In this document: piece after piece, positions 53,541 to 62,950 of the stretch
Layout: every line of letters begins with the position of its first letter
Numbering within the stretch: position 1 is the first letter of the stretch
NCBI GenBank assembly: GCA_036346355.1
Contig: CM070583.1
Span: 4,898,001-4,962,000 of the forward strand
DNA: 64,000 bases
Source of the DNA: Rhipidocladum racemiflorum
Taxonomy: Eukaryota > Streptophyta > Magnoliopsida > Poales > Poaceae
Direction: 5' to 3'
The notes under the pieces: generated by a model
What the model was told of the DNA's origin: nothing
Databases searched by the model: none
The model's input: only the letters and a program-made list of their open reading frames with translations
Position numbers and translations under genes: made by a program

Positions 53541-56500
53541 GAAAAGCCCTCAACTAATTTCACCTTTCGTTGCAGGACGGCGACGAATTTTGCCGTTGAA
53601 ATCTTCATTGGGAGCTCGGTTTTTCGTCGATTACTCTCAATCCGGTGAGCTTCTCTCGAATTCGACCACACTGTTGGACTCGTCTCGTCGAGCCCAACGC
53701 GGTGGTCCTTTTAATTTCGCAAAATATTATTGTCTTAGTTGTTTCCCCAAATCCAATGTCTTTTGGTCGTCGTCATCACCGGCTGTAACACCTCGGCATC
53801 TAGTATGCCCGAATGCTACCAAACATAGACTAAACATCACCTAAATACCATAAATAAAGACAAATTACAGCAAAGGCACAAATGTTAAAAACCAAAATTT
53901 CGGCAGCATCTCCTTTGTTTTAACATGAATTGAAACAATAGCAATATCATGGCAAAATATTTCATAACGTAAGACATCTAAAGCAGCAATATATAATGGA
54001 TAAAGCATCATCATAAGCCAATAAAACCAAATCCAACCACTCCACAATCTATAGCTAAGCAAATAAGGATTACAAGCACACTAAATTATTCCATACACCA
54101 AGTTCATGGCATTTATTATGATCATGACTAAAAAAAAGGTAATTGTGGCTGGAACTACGTGAAGATGTGTAGCTATTGCCCCTTCCCACATGCCGGTGTC
54201 AAGGTACCTAAAAACAACATAAAACACAAGCGTGAGTTCATCACTCAGCAAGTATATTGTAATGGACCATAAAAACAATTTAATGTTATCATCACTAAAT
54301 ACCATGATCAACACCATGAATACCATATCATTCTCATGTCTCAACATCATTGTACTCATTTCATCATCATCATGTATGCAATGCAAATGCTCATATCTCC
54401 TCGAAGCACATACCGGTATTGCCGAGTGCACACCCGTCGGCGTGCACCCCCTTCCCCTTCCATCCCGTAGATGGAGGGTGCCTACTCTTACTGACTCGCT
54501 CCCATGCACACCCGTGGATGGGACTACGAGGTAGGTCTTTCGTGTTCACTACATGTGAACACAGAGGCCCGCATCAGCATGGGACGCCTCTTCCATTATG
54601 AATGCACATATGACATAAACATGTAAATATTGGCATAAACATTAAATACCACACAATCATAATCAATATGAAATCATGTTCATCATGTCATAGGCAAACA
54701 TCAATCTTAGCATCATATCATAAAGCAAGTTGTATCAAATCAAGTCTAGCAACAATCTAAACGATACCCATTCCAATACACTTGCCTTAACCTCGGGCGA
54801 CGGATTGGCGAGAGGATGAGGGCACTCCCGGGGTCACACCACCTGCACATACATACCACACACTCAAAACGTGCCCACAAAACAGTATGCAAACAATCTT
54901 CTATCCCGACATCGCGAACTACTCGCAAAACCAAAAAACAGAGGTTTTGTCCCGTCGGGACAGCAGACTTACAACAAACATAACTTGAGTTCTAAGACTC
55001 CAAATAGATTAAACGAGTACATCCTCGCATATCTTAGGAAATTTCCTAACTTTTTCTAAGTATACGGAAAAACTGATTCGGCATCTAAAGTGGTTTAATC
55101 TACAGAATACCGTGATATGTTCCAATCTCGTCACAGTTTTGAACACGCTCGGTAAAATGAGCATAACTATCAAACGGCTGATCGGAATTGGACGTTCTTT
55201 ATGTCCACTGAAAGGTATTGAAATTATCTACAACTTCCTCAAAAGGCGGCCGACCAAATTCCGACTCTAAATTGGCGAAATCTCAAACCCTAGGTCGATT
55301 GCTCATTCTGCCCGAAACAGAGAACGTGGCAAACTCTAGATTTCATCTAATCTACCCAATTACAGCACCACCAATTGATCTAAAAACATGATATCAACCC
55401 CTAGAACAGTATCTAGACCAACCCCAAGGATTCCCGTGGCCATACCTTCGCCCGACGAACGAAGAACCAACGGATCTCCTCCCGGTTCGCGCGATCTCCC
55501 TCCTCGCTCCAAATCCACCGGATCTCCTCATCGCGGAGCGCTCCAATGGACGGATCTGCGGGGTGGTGAGGTGGAGAACTCTCCTAGGGGCAGCAAGGGT
55601 GGTGGAGAGGAGAGGAGAGGGGTGGTGATGCAATGGGGAGGAGGGAGGAGGCGTGTGGAGGAGGGAGGGGGTGGCGGCTTGGGGTGAGAGGGGAGGGGAG
55701 GGAGACGCCTAGGGCAAGGGGGAGGGTGCCCCAAGGCAGATAATTCTGCCTCCCCCTCCCTCATGGGCCCAAAACTCCTCCCACTAAAGCCCACGACTCA
55801 TCCCCCTTGGGCCCGAACTCCCCCGGAGAGGCCCAAACTTCCGAAAACGGCCCGGAAACGCGATTAAACCTCATACCGTAAAGTTTTAATCTCCAAATCC
55901 ACACTTTATAATGTCACATTCTCTAATTTCACAGTTGTACGGTGTCTCGGCATTCCGTAGTGTCACACTGGCATGCCCGTGCGCATGCCATTTCCGGCCA
56001 TCCTCCGGCCAAACCGACGCGAGCATTGCGCTCCCCACGCTGCGCTGCCCCTCTCCCCATCCTCGGTCACCCGCGCTCGAGCCCGAGCTGGCCAACCATC
56101 GTGCACCGCCACCGTCGGCCGAGCCCGCGCGATGCGCCGCCGCCGCTTCTCCTCGGCCACCGACCGGCCACCGCTTTTCCGGCCGCTGTCTGCTCGACTC
56201 ATGCTTTCCTCCGGCCGGCCAGTGCAGCTCACAAGAATCGCCACTTCGGCCGCCGCTGAAGGCCAAGCCCGCCGCCTCCGGCTCGCCGACGCCCCTCCCC
56301 GGCACCGCCGCCCTCTCCTCTCCCCATTCCCCCACTCGCCGGCCCCCGGCAAGCTCTTCATGGCTGACGCACAAGGAAGACTTCCTTCCTCTGTTCTTTG
56401 GAGCTTTGGAGAAGAAGCTCCCTCTCTATGACATGGATGGCCCACTTGCCATACACACTAGAAAATCAAAAATTCCAAGAAAAGAACAGATGCTCAGAAT

Positions 56501-57121
56501 ATTCCTCGGTTTCTCTTTTTCCAGCTTTCTACGACTTCGAACGCCCGTATCGTTTGCACCCGAACTCCAGATTGATCCGTTTCAATTCCTAAATTCATCT
56601 AAATTCAAGATCTACCTGCCAGTACTAATTTTGTAATTTTTGGATTTATTTTATTTTATTTATTTGGTTGTACCGTTTTGCGCGTAGCCGAAGAAGCCGC
56701 TGTCGCCACCGAAGAAAGTTTAGTCCATCAGAGCGACGCATATGTCCCCGTCAACGAAGGCAAGTCTCCTTGACTCATGTTGAACCCATGATTTATAAAT
56801 ATTTTACAAACTGCATTGCTATTTATGTAAAAGGACAATGTTAACATTAGGCTCTTAGTTATACCTGTTGCGTATACCTCATTGATATTGTTATCCCTGA
56901 TCCTTTGTCGCCCTAGTATAGTAATCCACCATAATAAATACTTTTGGAAAAATATTCTTTGATTAGGGGAATGACTATTTGGAAGACATTTTGGATGGAA
57001 CAAATAGTATGGAATGTAAAGTGGAGATTACATGAATATTGGTGATGGTGTGGGGGATGTTAGTATGAAATTGATCTATGAGTGGGGATAATTGAAATAT
57101 TGAGGGGTTGGATAGTGATAG
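53541..57121 (+). repeat. LTR X copy in plus orientation, split by a solo LTR Y
   Basis: The pieces are 53541-53783 and 55968-57121. The block 56380-56800 is the reverse complement of 4440-4830, including GTACCGTTTTGCGCGTAGCC. The GC-rich part, 55970-56370, has long overlapping frames on both strands, the longest 241 codons at 55911-56636 starting inside the solo LTR. None shows a known domain and the region is LTR in other copies, so I do not call a gene. It is interrupted at 57121 by copia element B. Confidence 0.72.
53784..55967 (-). mobile_element. solo LTR, gypsy family Y (2.2 kb)
   Basis: It starts TGTAACACCTCGGCATC at 53784 and ends CGTAGTGTCACA at 55967. The flanks are CCGGC (53779-53783) and CTGGC (55968-55972), a 5-bp duplication with one C-to-T change. 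It matches 11217-13523 throughout. GC-rich frames at 55390-55690 have no motif. Confidence 0.85.
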
Positions 57122-57281
57122 TGTGAAATCATGTGCTGAAAAATTGGCTTTGAGCTGAAAAATTAACTTAGATTTGAATTTGCAAAATGTGTTTGTTCAT
57201 GTGTTTTGACAATTGACAAGAAACAGTAAGTTTTGCCTTGGCGCCGGACCAATCCTAAAGAAAATAGTAAGTTTCCCATCT

Positions 57282-57655
57282 ACGACGGACAAACTTTCTT
57301 GGTCCTTTGTAAACATGCTTTTTGACAAACTCTTTTTTCCTATGTACAACGGACAAAGTCTTTGTGTCCGTAGTGAACATGATTTTGAGCGCATGAGCCA
57401 AACCCTATTTTCCAAGAATCCAGTAAGTTTCGCATGTACAACGGACAAAGTTTTTTGTCTGTCGTGAACGGTTTTTTGAGGATTGATTTTGCATATACAA
57501 CGGACAAAGTTTTTGGGTCCGTTGTAAACGTGTTTTCACCGGAATGTTTTCTTCTTGGAACTGAGAGTTTCACATGTACGCCGGACAAAGATTTCTTGTC
57601 CGTCGTGAATGGACTTTTTCTAGGGTTTTTATTTCTTGTCCGTTGTGAACGTGTT
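57282..57655. repeat. array of palindromic hairpin modules in the element B LTR
   Basis: Five modules have arms ACRACGGAC and GTCCGTYGT around a short T-rich loop, at about 57282, 57346, 57438, 57497 and 57578, with a lone right arm at 57645. The module at 57497-57525 has perfect 9-base arms. Each is preceded by a related TTTCNCATGTAC phrase. Clusters of palindromes upstream of the promoter are a known feature of Sirevirus LTRs. The array is repeated at 63113-63486 in the 3' LTR. Confidence 0.88.
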
Positions 57656-57999
57656 TTGCTCAGTTTGGATGTTTTGCAAAATTGAAATGGTTTGAATTTG
57701 AAATTATGAAATTTGTGATGATTTCATGATGCTTCTTTTGAAGTGGACTTTATGCAATGCTCATGTGAGTAGTTGCATGGATTGACCTTGAGTCAAGTCG
57801 TGGACTTGTGCTCGGATTTGTTTTGTGGTTTGTTCATGTGCAGGTATTGCTCGAAGACGAATGTGGTCGATGACGGGACCGGAACTAGGTTCATGGAGGA
57901 ACTGAGGTTCGGGACTAGGTTCAGGAGGAACTGAGGTCTTGGTGGTCAAGGATGTCATGCGGGACGTTCGGGCTAAGGGAATGGTGCACATGAAGAATG

Positions 58000-58128
58000 G
58001 TTAGTCACGTGAGAATGGCAGGAGGTCATTCGCGTGCAAAGTGTTAGTCACGTGAGTATGGCAGGTGGTCATACGCGTGCAAAGTGTTAGTCACGTGAGT
58101 ATGGAAGGGTTACCATACGCGTGCAAGA
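58000..58128. repeat. 43-bp tandem repeat, three units, with CACGTG boxes
   Basis: The units start GTTAGTCACGTGAG at 58000, 58043 and 58086, each with CACGTG and a CGCGTGCAA end. The third is diverged in the middle. They lie about 100 bases upstream of the TATA-like box, so they are candidate promoter elements of the G-box type. They recur at 63831, 63874 and 63917 in the 3' LTR. Confidence 0.92.
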
Positions 58129-58225
58129 GTTGTACTCGGCCTGGTTGGGCCAAGTAGAGTTGTGTTGGATACGGATTCCTTCTAGGGAATATGAATCGTA
58201 TTCAGAACTCCTTATGGGTTGGTGC

Positions 58226-58234
58226 TTTAAATAG
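58226..58234 (+). promoter_or_regulatory. TATA-like box of the element B LTR
   Basis: TTTAAATAG follows the 43-bp repeats and precedes a GGGGGTCTCC purine stretch, the same arrangement as TATAAATAG in element A. A polyadenylation-like AATAAATAAAG lies about 110 bases on, near 58336. Confidence 0.5.
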
Positions 58235-58897
58235 GTGGGGGGTCTCCTGTTGAAAGGCACCAAGTAGAGCTGAGCGCATCAAGCTTTGAGCTTGGTTTTA
58301 GGGTTTGTACTCTTTTGATGAGAGTATTTTAGACAATAAATAAAGATCAATTCTTCCAAGATTTTTGCGTGCTCTGATAACCACGTCGCTACAGATTTTC
58401 TGTTTTGGTTCTTGTTTGCATGCTTGTTCTAGTTCTAGATTGGTTTTTGTTCTTCAAGTTTTATCTTGATTTGATCCATCAAAAACCTCTCTAGGGTATT
58501 GATCTAGTGTTTCTCAAAGTCTAGTTGATCAATCTTTTGTCGTTCTTGTTTAATCTTGAAGTTTTGATTAGATTGATTCTCGTCAAGTTCTGGATCAGCA
58601 AGCTTGCGAAGCTCATAACTTTTGATCCGTAAGTCCGATCGAGCTGATTCTTTTTGGGTTCGATTCGTATTGGAATCTAGTTTCTTGTGTCCAAATTTCA
58701 GATCGTTTCGACGGTTGGATCTCCGGGAATTCTAGTTTTACCAAACCTCTGTTATTCTGTTTTTGTCGAAAACGAGGCAATTATTTGGTTCTGTTTTGGG
58801 GTGAACTTTTAATAGGTCAAGAATTTGGTTTTAGCTTCCGCACAATCATTCACCCCCCCTCTGATTGCTATATTCGTATACTTCAATCCTACAAGTG

Positions 58898-58910
58898 GTA
58901 TCAGAGCAAG
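58898..58910 (+). promoter_or_regulatory. primer binding site (initiator Met tRNA)
   Basis: TGGTATCAGAGCA lies two bases after the 5' LTR end, matching the site in element A. Confidence 0.95.
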
Positions 58911-58945
58911 GTTTCTCTAATCTATCTTAACCGGTGATTAGATCA

Positions 58946-61015
58946 ATGGATCGTTATTCGACAAAACCATGTGTGTTCGATGGTGTTGATTTTCAGTTTT
59001 GGAAGGCCAAGATGGAGGCGTTCATCCAAGCACAGGGCTTCACAATTTGGGAGAAGGTCTACAAGCCATATGAAGTCCCTGCAAACGACAACGTCAACGA
59101 CACCAATCGCACACATGTTGAAGCAAATAGCAAGGCGCGCAACTTGATCATCCAAGGCTTGGGACGCAGCGACTTTGATCGTGTGGTTCATCTTCGATCC
59201 GCATATGAGGTATGGAAATCTCTTTGTGATTACCATGAGGGTTCTAACACTGTCAAAGAGGTTCGTCAAGATATTTACAAAAAAGAATACATGCGTTTTG
59301 AGATGAAACCTAGTGAATCTGTAGATGACTTCTTTGCACGTTTCAATAAAATTCTTAGCAATCTACGTGCTGTTGGAGTTAGCTACACTGATGCTGAAAA
59401 TGCTCGACAATTGCTTAGTGCTTTGGACATGTCAGTGTGGGAGATGAAAGTAACATCTATACAAGAATCTACTACCATGAGCACACTCACATTAGATGTT
59501 CTTTACTCTAAGTTGAAAACTCATGAGTTGGATGTTCTTGCCAGGAAGGGTAACATTAAATCAATTGCTTTGATCTCTAACCCTAACATGTCAAATGCAA
59601 ATTCTTCTTCTAGCTTTGCCTTGTCTTCCATGTCTTCTTTAACAGATGAGCAACTTGAAGAGTTTCCTGAAGAAGATCTAGCACTACTCTCTTCTCGCTT
59701 TAACAAAGCTTTGCAGAATGTGAGAATGAGAAAGAGAGGTGGTCCTCCAAGATGCTATGAGTGTGGTGACATCAACCATATTCGCACAAATTGTCCTAAG
59801 CTTGCAGGAAAAACATCAAAGGAGGAGAAGGACAACGACATAAGGAATGAGAAGAAAAGGTTCTCGTCAAACGATAGGAAGAAGAAGAGCTTCATCAACC
59901 GCAAGGTGGTTCACCGAGTTCTTTCCGCTCTTGAACAAGTCAATTTGAGCGATGTGGACTCGGAGAGCAGCGAAGATGATGCAACTCCAAGCAAGCATGA
60001 TTTGATAGGATTATGTCTCATGGCAAGCAGCAAGGATAGCTTCACCGAGGACGACCACGACAGCGACTTCAATGAGGTAGATCCCTCTTATGATGAATTA
60101 GCTATTGCTGTTGCTCGTCTTGGAAAATTGCTTGACAAACGAGATAAGAAAATTAAGAAACATGATTTCATTATTGAATCATTGAATGCTGAAATTGCTA
60201 GACTTAAGACTTTGATTCCTAGTGATGATACTTGCAAATCATGTGACTTAATTTACAATGAGCTCACCTTGCTTAGGAAAGAACATGCTCTTTTGTTGCA
60301 TCTAAATGAGAAAAATGAGAAACATGTTGTACATGCTAGCTGTTCCACTGATGATTTGCATAGTTCAACTTCTTGTTCTAAATGCTCAACTCTTGAATTA
60401 AAATTAAAAGATGCAAATGCTAGGGTTTCTCAATTGACTGATGATCTGCTTACACATGAGGTTCTTTCATGCTCAACTTGTCGTAAGCAAAAAGGAAAAG
60501 TGAATGTTCCTTGCAATAATTGTTTAACTCTTTCTCGAAAAGTTGATTACTTGCAAAATTCTTTGGAACGTTTCACTAATGGCAAGAAAAACCTAAACAT
60601 GATTTTGGATCAATCAAAAGTCAGCACTCAGAACAAAGGTTTAGGTTTTGATTCTTATGCTCATTATAAATCACATGCTCCCACTGTTGTCAAAACACTT
60701 GAAAGTGGAAAATTTGAAATTATCAATGAGCCTAAGAAAATTGTCTTTAAGTCTGCTGGAGTGTTATCTTCTACTATGATGAATGCAAATGATGCTTCTA
60801 CTTCTAAAGCCAAACATCATGTTAAGTACACTTGCACTCATTGTGGTAGAGATGGACATCTAGTAGATTTTTGCTTTAGACTAGCCAGACAGCAAAGGAA
60901 AGAAATGACTAAAGCTAGGTCTAACTTCAGAAGAGCACACTTTGCTTCTCACTATGCGCCTAGAGTGTTGGAAAACGCCTTACATTCCTATAAACATGAG
61001 AAAAGGCAAATTTGA
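58946..61015 (+). CDS. Gag protein of copia element B, intact
   Basis: This is the only full-length open coding sequence in the window. The frame opens at 58934; I prefer the ATG at 58946 (MDRYSTKPC) because element A gag opens the same way, giving 689 codons (693 from 58934). Residues (from 58934) about 10-200 are the copia gag core of UBN2 type (DFQFWKAKMEAF, VWKSLCDYHEGS, DDFFARFNKILSNLRAVGV). Residues 273-287 are a zinc knuckle, CYECGDINHIRTNCP. A lysine-rich stretch then leads to an acidic segment and a long coiled coil (about 385-590) with CKSC, CSKC, CSTC and CNNC pairs. Residues 633-646 are a second zinc knuckle, CTHCGRDGHLVDFC. Gag binds the RNA and assembles particles; the function is inferred from family. 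The length exceeds usual copia gags and fits Sireviruses. Confidence 0.92.
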   Translation: MDRYSTKPCVFDGVDFQFWKAKMEAFIQAQGFTIWEKVYKPYEVPANDNVNDTNRTHVEANSKARNLIIQGLGRSDFDRVVHLRSAYEVWKSLCDYHEGSNTVKEVRQDIYKKEYMRFEMKPSESVDDFFARFNKILSNLRAVGVSYTDAENARQLLSALDMSVWEMKVTSIQESTTMSTLTLDVLYSKLKTHELDVLARKGNIKSIALISNPNMSNANSSSSFALSSMSSLTDEQLEEFPEEDLALLSSRFNKALQNVRMRKRGGPPRCYECGDINHIRTNCPKLAGKTSKEEKDNDIRNEKKRFSSNDRKKKSFINRKVVHRVLSALEQVNLSDVDSESSEDDATPSKHDLIGLCLMASSKDSFTEDDHDSDFNEVDPSYDELAIAVARLGKLLDKRDKKIKKHDFIIESLNAEIARLKTLIPSDDTCKSCDLIYNELTLLRKEHALLLHLNEKNEKHVVHASCSTDDLHSSTSCSKCSTLELKLKDANARVSQLTDDLLTHEVLSCSTCRKQKGKVNVPCNNCLTLSRKVDYLQNSLERFTNGKKNLNMILDQSKVSTQNKGLGFDSYAHYKSHAPTVVKTLESGKFEIINEPKKIVFKSAGVLSSTMMNANDASTSKAKHHVKYTCTHCGRDGHLVDFCFRLARQQRKEMTKARSNFRRAHFASHYAPRVLENALHSYKHEKRQI

Positions 61016-61164
61016 TTTTGTGCATAAGGCTGCTTGTGTTGTGCCTACGTTGTCCGTCGTGTGTCTCAAGATCTTGGATTCCTAAACATCTTATTTCTAA
61101 CCCCGATCACGAGACCTCGACACTTTCTGCTTCTATGTAGGCTTCTCACGCGAGGAGGGAGAAC
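61016..61164 (+). pseudogene. gag-protease linker of element B
   Basis: After the gag stop (TGA, 61013-61015) the next frames continue the polyprotein with V-RRVSQ and WIPKHLISN phrases that match 47990-48110 and correspond to the linker before protease in element A. Two frame changes and a TAG at 61138 interrupt it. Confidence 0.6.
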
Positions 61165-61578
61165 ATGTGGCTAGTGAATTTCGGATGCTCACTTCATATG
61201 TTCAGTGATAAGATTTGGTTCTCCTTCACTCGTGCATCTCATGTTGCCTTTGGAGATGCTTCTTCCACTTCTGTTTTCGCAAAAGGCACTAGTTCAAATG
61301 ATGCAGGTACACGTGCATATGTTCAGGGGGAGAGTGTCTTTGTTCATAAAGATGATGATAATGCTGTTGAGGACGAGATAATTAGAGGTTTACATGAGAG
61401 ACTCTTCCCACGTGCTTGTGTGTGCTTGTTTTCAAGCTTCCCACGTGCGTCACATCGACAAGCTATCAAAAGGATTTTCAGGTATCTTCATAGAACTCAA
61501 GATTTTGGCATTTGGCTTTCTGCTTCCTCATGGATTAGTTTAAGAGCTTTTTCTGATGTTGACTTTGGAGGATGTTGA
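61165..61578 (+). pseudogene. protease-RNase H fusion remnant of element B
   Basis: The open frame of 137 codons begins MWLVNFGCSLHMFSDK, with the protease motif Asp-Ser changed to Asn-Phe. It continues through GDASSTSVFAKGTS and an acidic segment KDDDNAVEDEI, then jumps to AIKRIFRYLHRTQDFGIWL and RAFSDVDFGGC, which belong to the RT connection and RNase H start. Pre-integrase, integrase and RT are deleted. The fragment at 46681-48750 has the same junction, so the deletion predates both copies. It cannot encode an active protease or RNase H. Confidence 0.85.
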
Positions 61579-61799
61579 TTTGATTTGGTTCGTGCCACCT
61601 CTTGAGTAATCCCTTTTCTTGAGCATATTGATATTGGATTTCACTTTCTTAAAGATCATGTTGAAAAAGAAAAATTGTGCTTCACCATGTGGATACTGAA
61701 CATCAATTGGCAGACATTTTCACAAAACATTTGTCTTCTTCTCGTTTTGCTTTTATTCGGGGAGAACTTGGAATTGTTCATCCAATGGGTTTGTTTTGA
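61579..61799 (+). pseudogene. C-terminal RNase H remnant of element B
   Basis: After a further deletion of the middle of RNase H (the text kept at 48541-48750 is missing here), the end of the domain is readable: DIGFHFLKDHVEKEK, then after a frame change LHHVDTEHQLADIFTKHLSS and GELGIVHPMGLF. It ends in TGA at about 61797, followed by GGGGGAG. Confidence 0.8.
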
Positions 61800-62938
61800 G
61801 GGGGAGTCTCTTTGCCAAGTTATTTCACTTGATGAGCTCACTTTATCATATTTCTTTATATGTTATGTAATTGAGCTAATATATGATAATCTAATTGTTC
61901 CACTTGAACTAAAAATGATATTGCGGAATTCCTTGGTTTGATTGCCTATAGCTAAATACTCTGTGATATCTTACTCTTCTAGGCTTGATATTGAATCTTC
62001 TTGACAAATTTGGGCTATGAAGCAAGTGTGGTTTCAACTTTATTCTTTCATAAGACCTTTTAATCACTTTTGCATGTTTATAATCAAAGAAAAATGAAAA
62101 GAAAAGGGAATCAATAAAAAAGGGTTGTTAAAAGCAAAAGCCTCAAGTTATGAGCTTCAGGATGCTTTCCCTAAAAGATAAGATGTATGCTTCAAGCATG
62201 CCATTCCCTCAAAAGACAAGATGTATGCTTCAAGCATGCCACTCCAAGGAAATAAAAGAAGTATGCTTCAAGCATGCCACATGCAGTTTACTGTTTAAAG
62301 ATTAAATTGGTCCACTAGATTGGAGTTGAAACTACTTGCTCGCCCTGATTTGTTATTTGCTTCAACTTTGAGCCTTTGTTTTTCTACTAAAGGTTTTGCT
62401 TAGTACTTGGCTATAGTTGGCTGAATTGAGGTTGAGATGCATGTCATTCCCTAACCTGCTAAAATCACATCAAGATCATGTATTTTGCATATTATGTGAT
62501 ATATAAGGTTATATGATCGAATGAGCTCATCTTTTCCTATCTTGGCACTCCCTTGTTTCTCTTTGTGAAATCATTGTTTCAGGAAAAATTTTGAACCTGT
62601 TCTCTCTTTTACTCTTGATGAATCCATTGTCAAAGGGGGAGAAATTTGGAAATCGTTGAAAAGTTTAAGGAAAAAGAGGGAGAAGAATAAGGGGGAGTTG
62701 TTTTTGGAAATTGGAGTTGTTTTTGGAAATTTGAGAAGTTTGGAGAATTTTGAAATTTTGGCCACATTGCACATTCACACACATTTTACTTCTCAGGGGG
62801 AGATTTTGTTTTGCCATTTTGGTCAAAGGGGGAAATTCTGTGTTTTCTTACCTTGGTCTTTGATTCTTTGGATTTTAAAATCTTTTGTAAAGTGAATGCC
62901 AAATGTTCAATTCTAAGTGGTGTTGCCAATGTTTTCAT
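61800..62938 (+). other. 3' region of element B between pol and LTR
   Basis: No frame with a recognisable motif. GGGGGAG or GGGGGA tracts at about 61800, 62635, 62690, 62797 and 62828 repeat the polypurine motif, a Sirevirus feature. It also contains a 38-bp repeat (62185-62279). Confidence 0.7.
62185..62279. repeat. three copies of a palindromic motif, 38-bp period
   Basis: GTATGCTTCAAGCATGCCA occurs at 62185, 62223 and 62261. Its core ATGCTTCAAGCAT is an inverted repeat with a one-base centre. The spacers are AT-rich and partly repeated. Confidence 0.92.
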
Positions 62939-62950
62939 CAAGGGGGAGAT
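62939..62950 (+). promoter_or_regulatory. polypurine tract of element B
   Basis: CAAGGGGGAGAT directly before the 3' LTR start at 62951, the same tract as in element A. Confidence 0.9.

Larger units (their letters stand above)
57122..58895 (+). repeat. 5' LTR of copia element B (1774 bp)
   Basis: It starts TGTGAAATCATGTGCTG and ends CTTCAATCCTACA. It contains a hairpin array, a 43-bp triple repeat, a TATA-like box, and the end block ATTCACCCCCCCTCTGATTG shared with element A. The frames in it are not genes. Confidence 0.92.

Noticed and set aside
55911..56636. 241-codon plus-strand open frame
   Set aside because: It starts inside a solo LTR Y and runs across its end into LTR X. Antisense frames of similar length overlap it, and the equivalent DNA in other LTR copies is broken.
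57213..57991. Frames of 82-84 codons repeated identically in both copies of the element B LTR
   Set aside because: Identity reflects LTR duplication. The frames cross the hairpin array and have no start context or domain.
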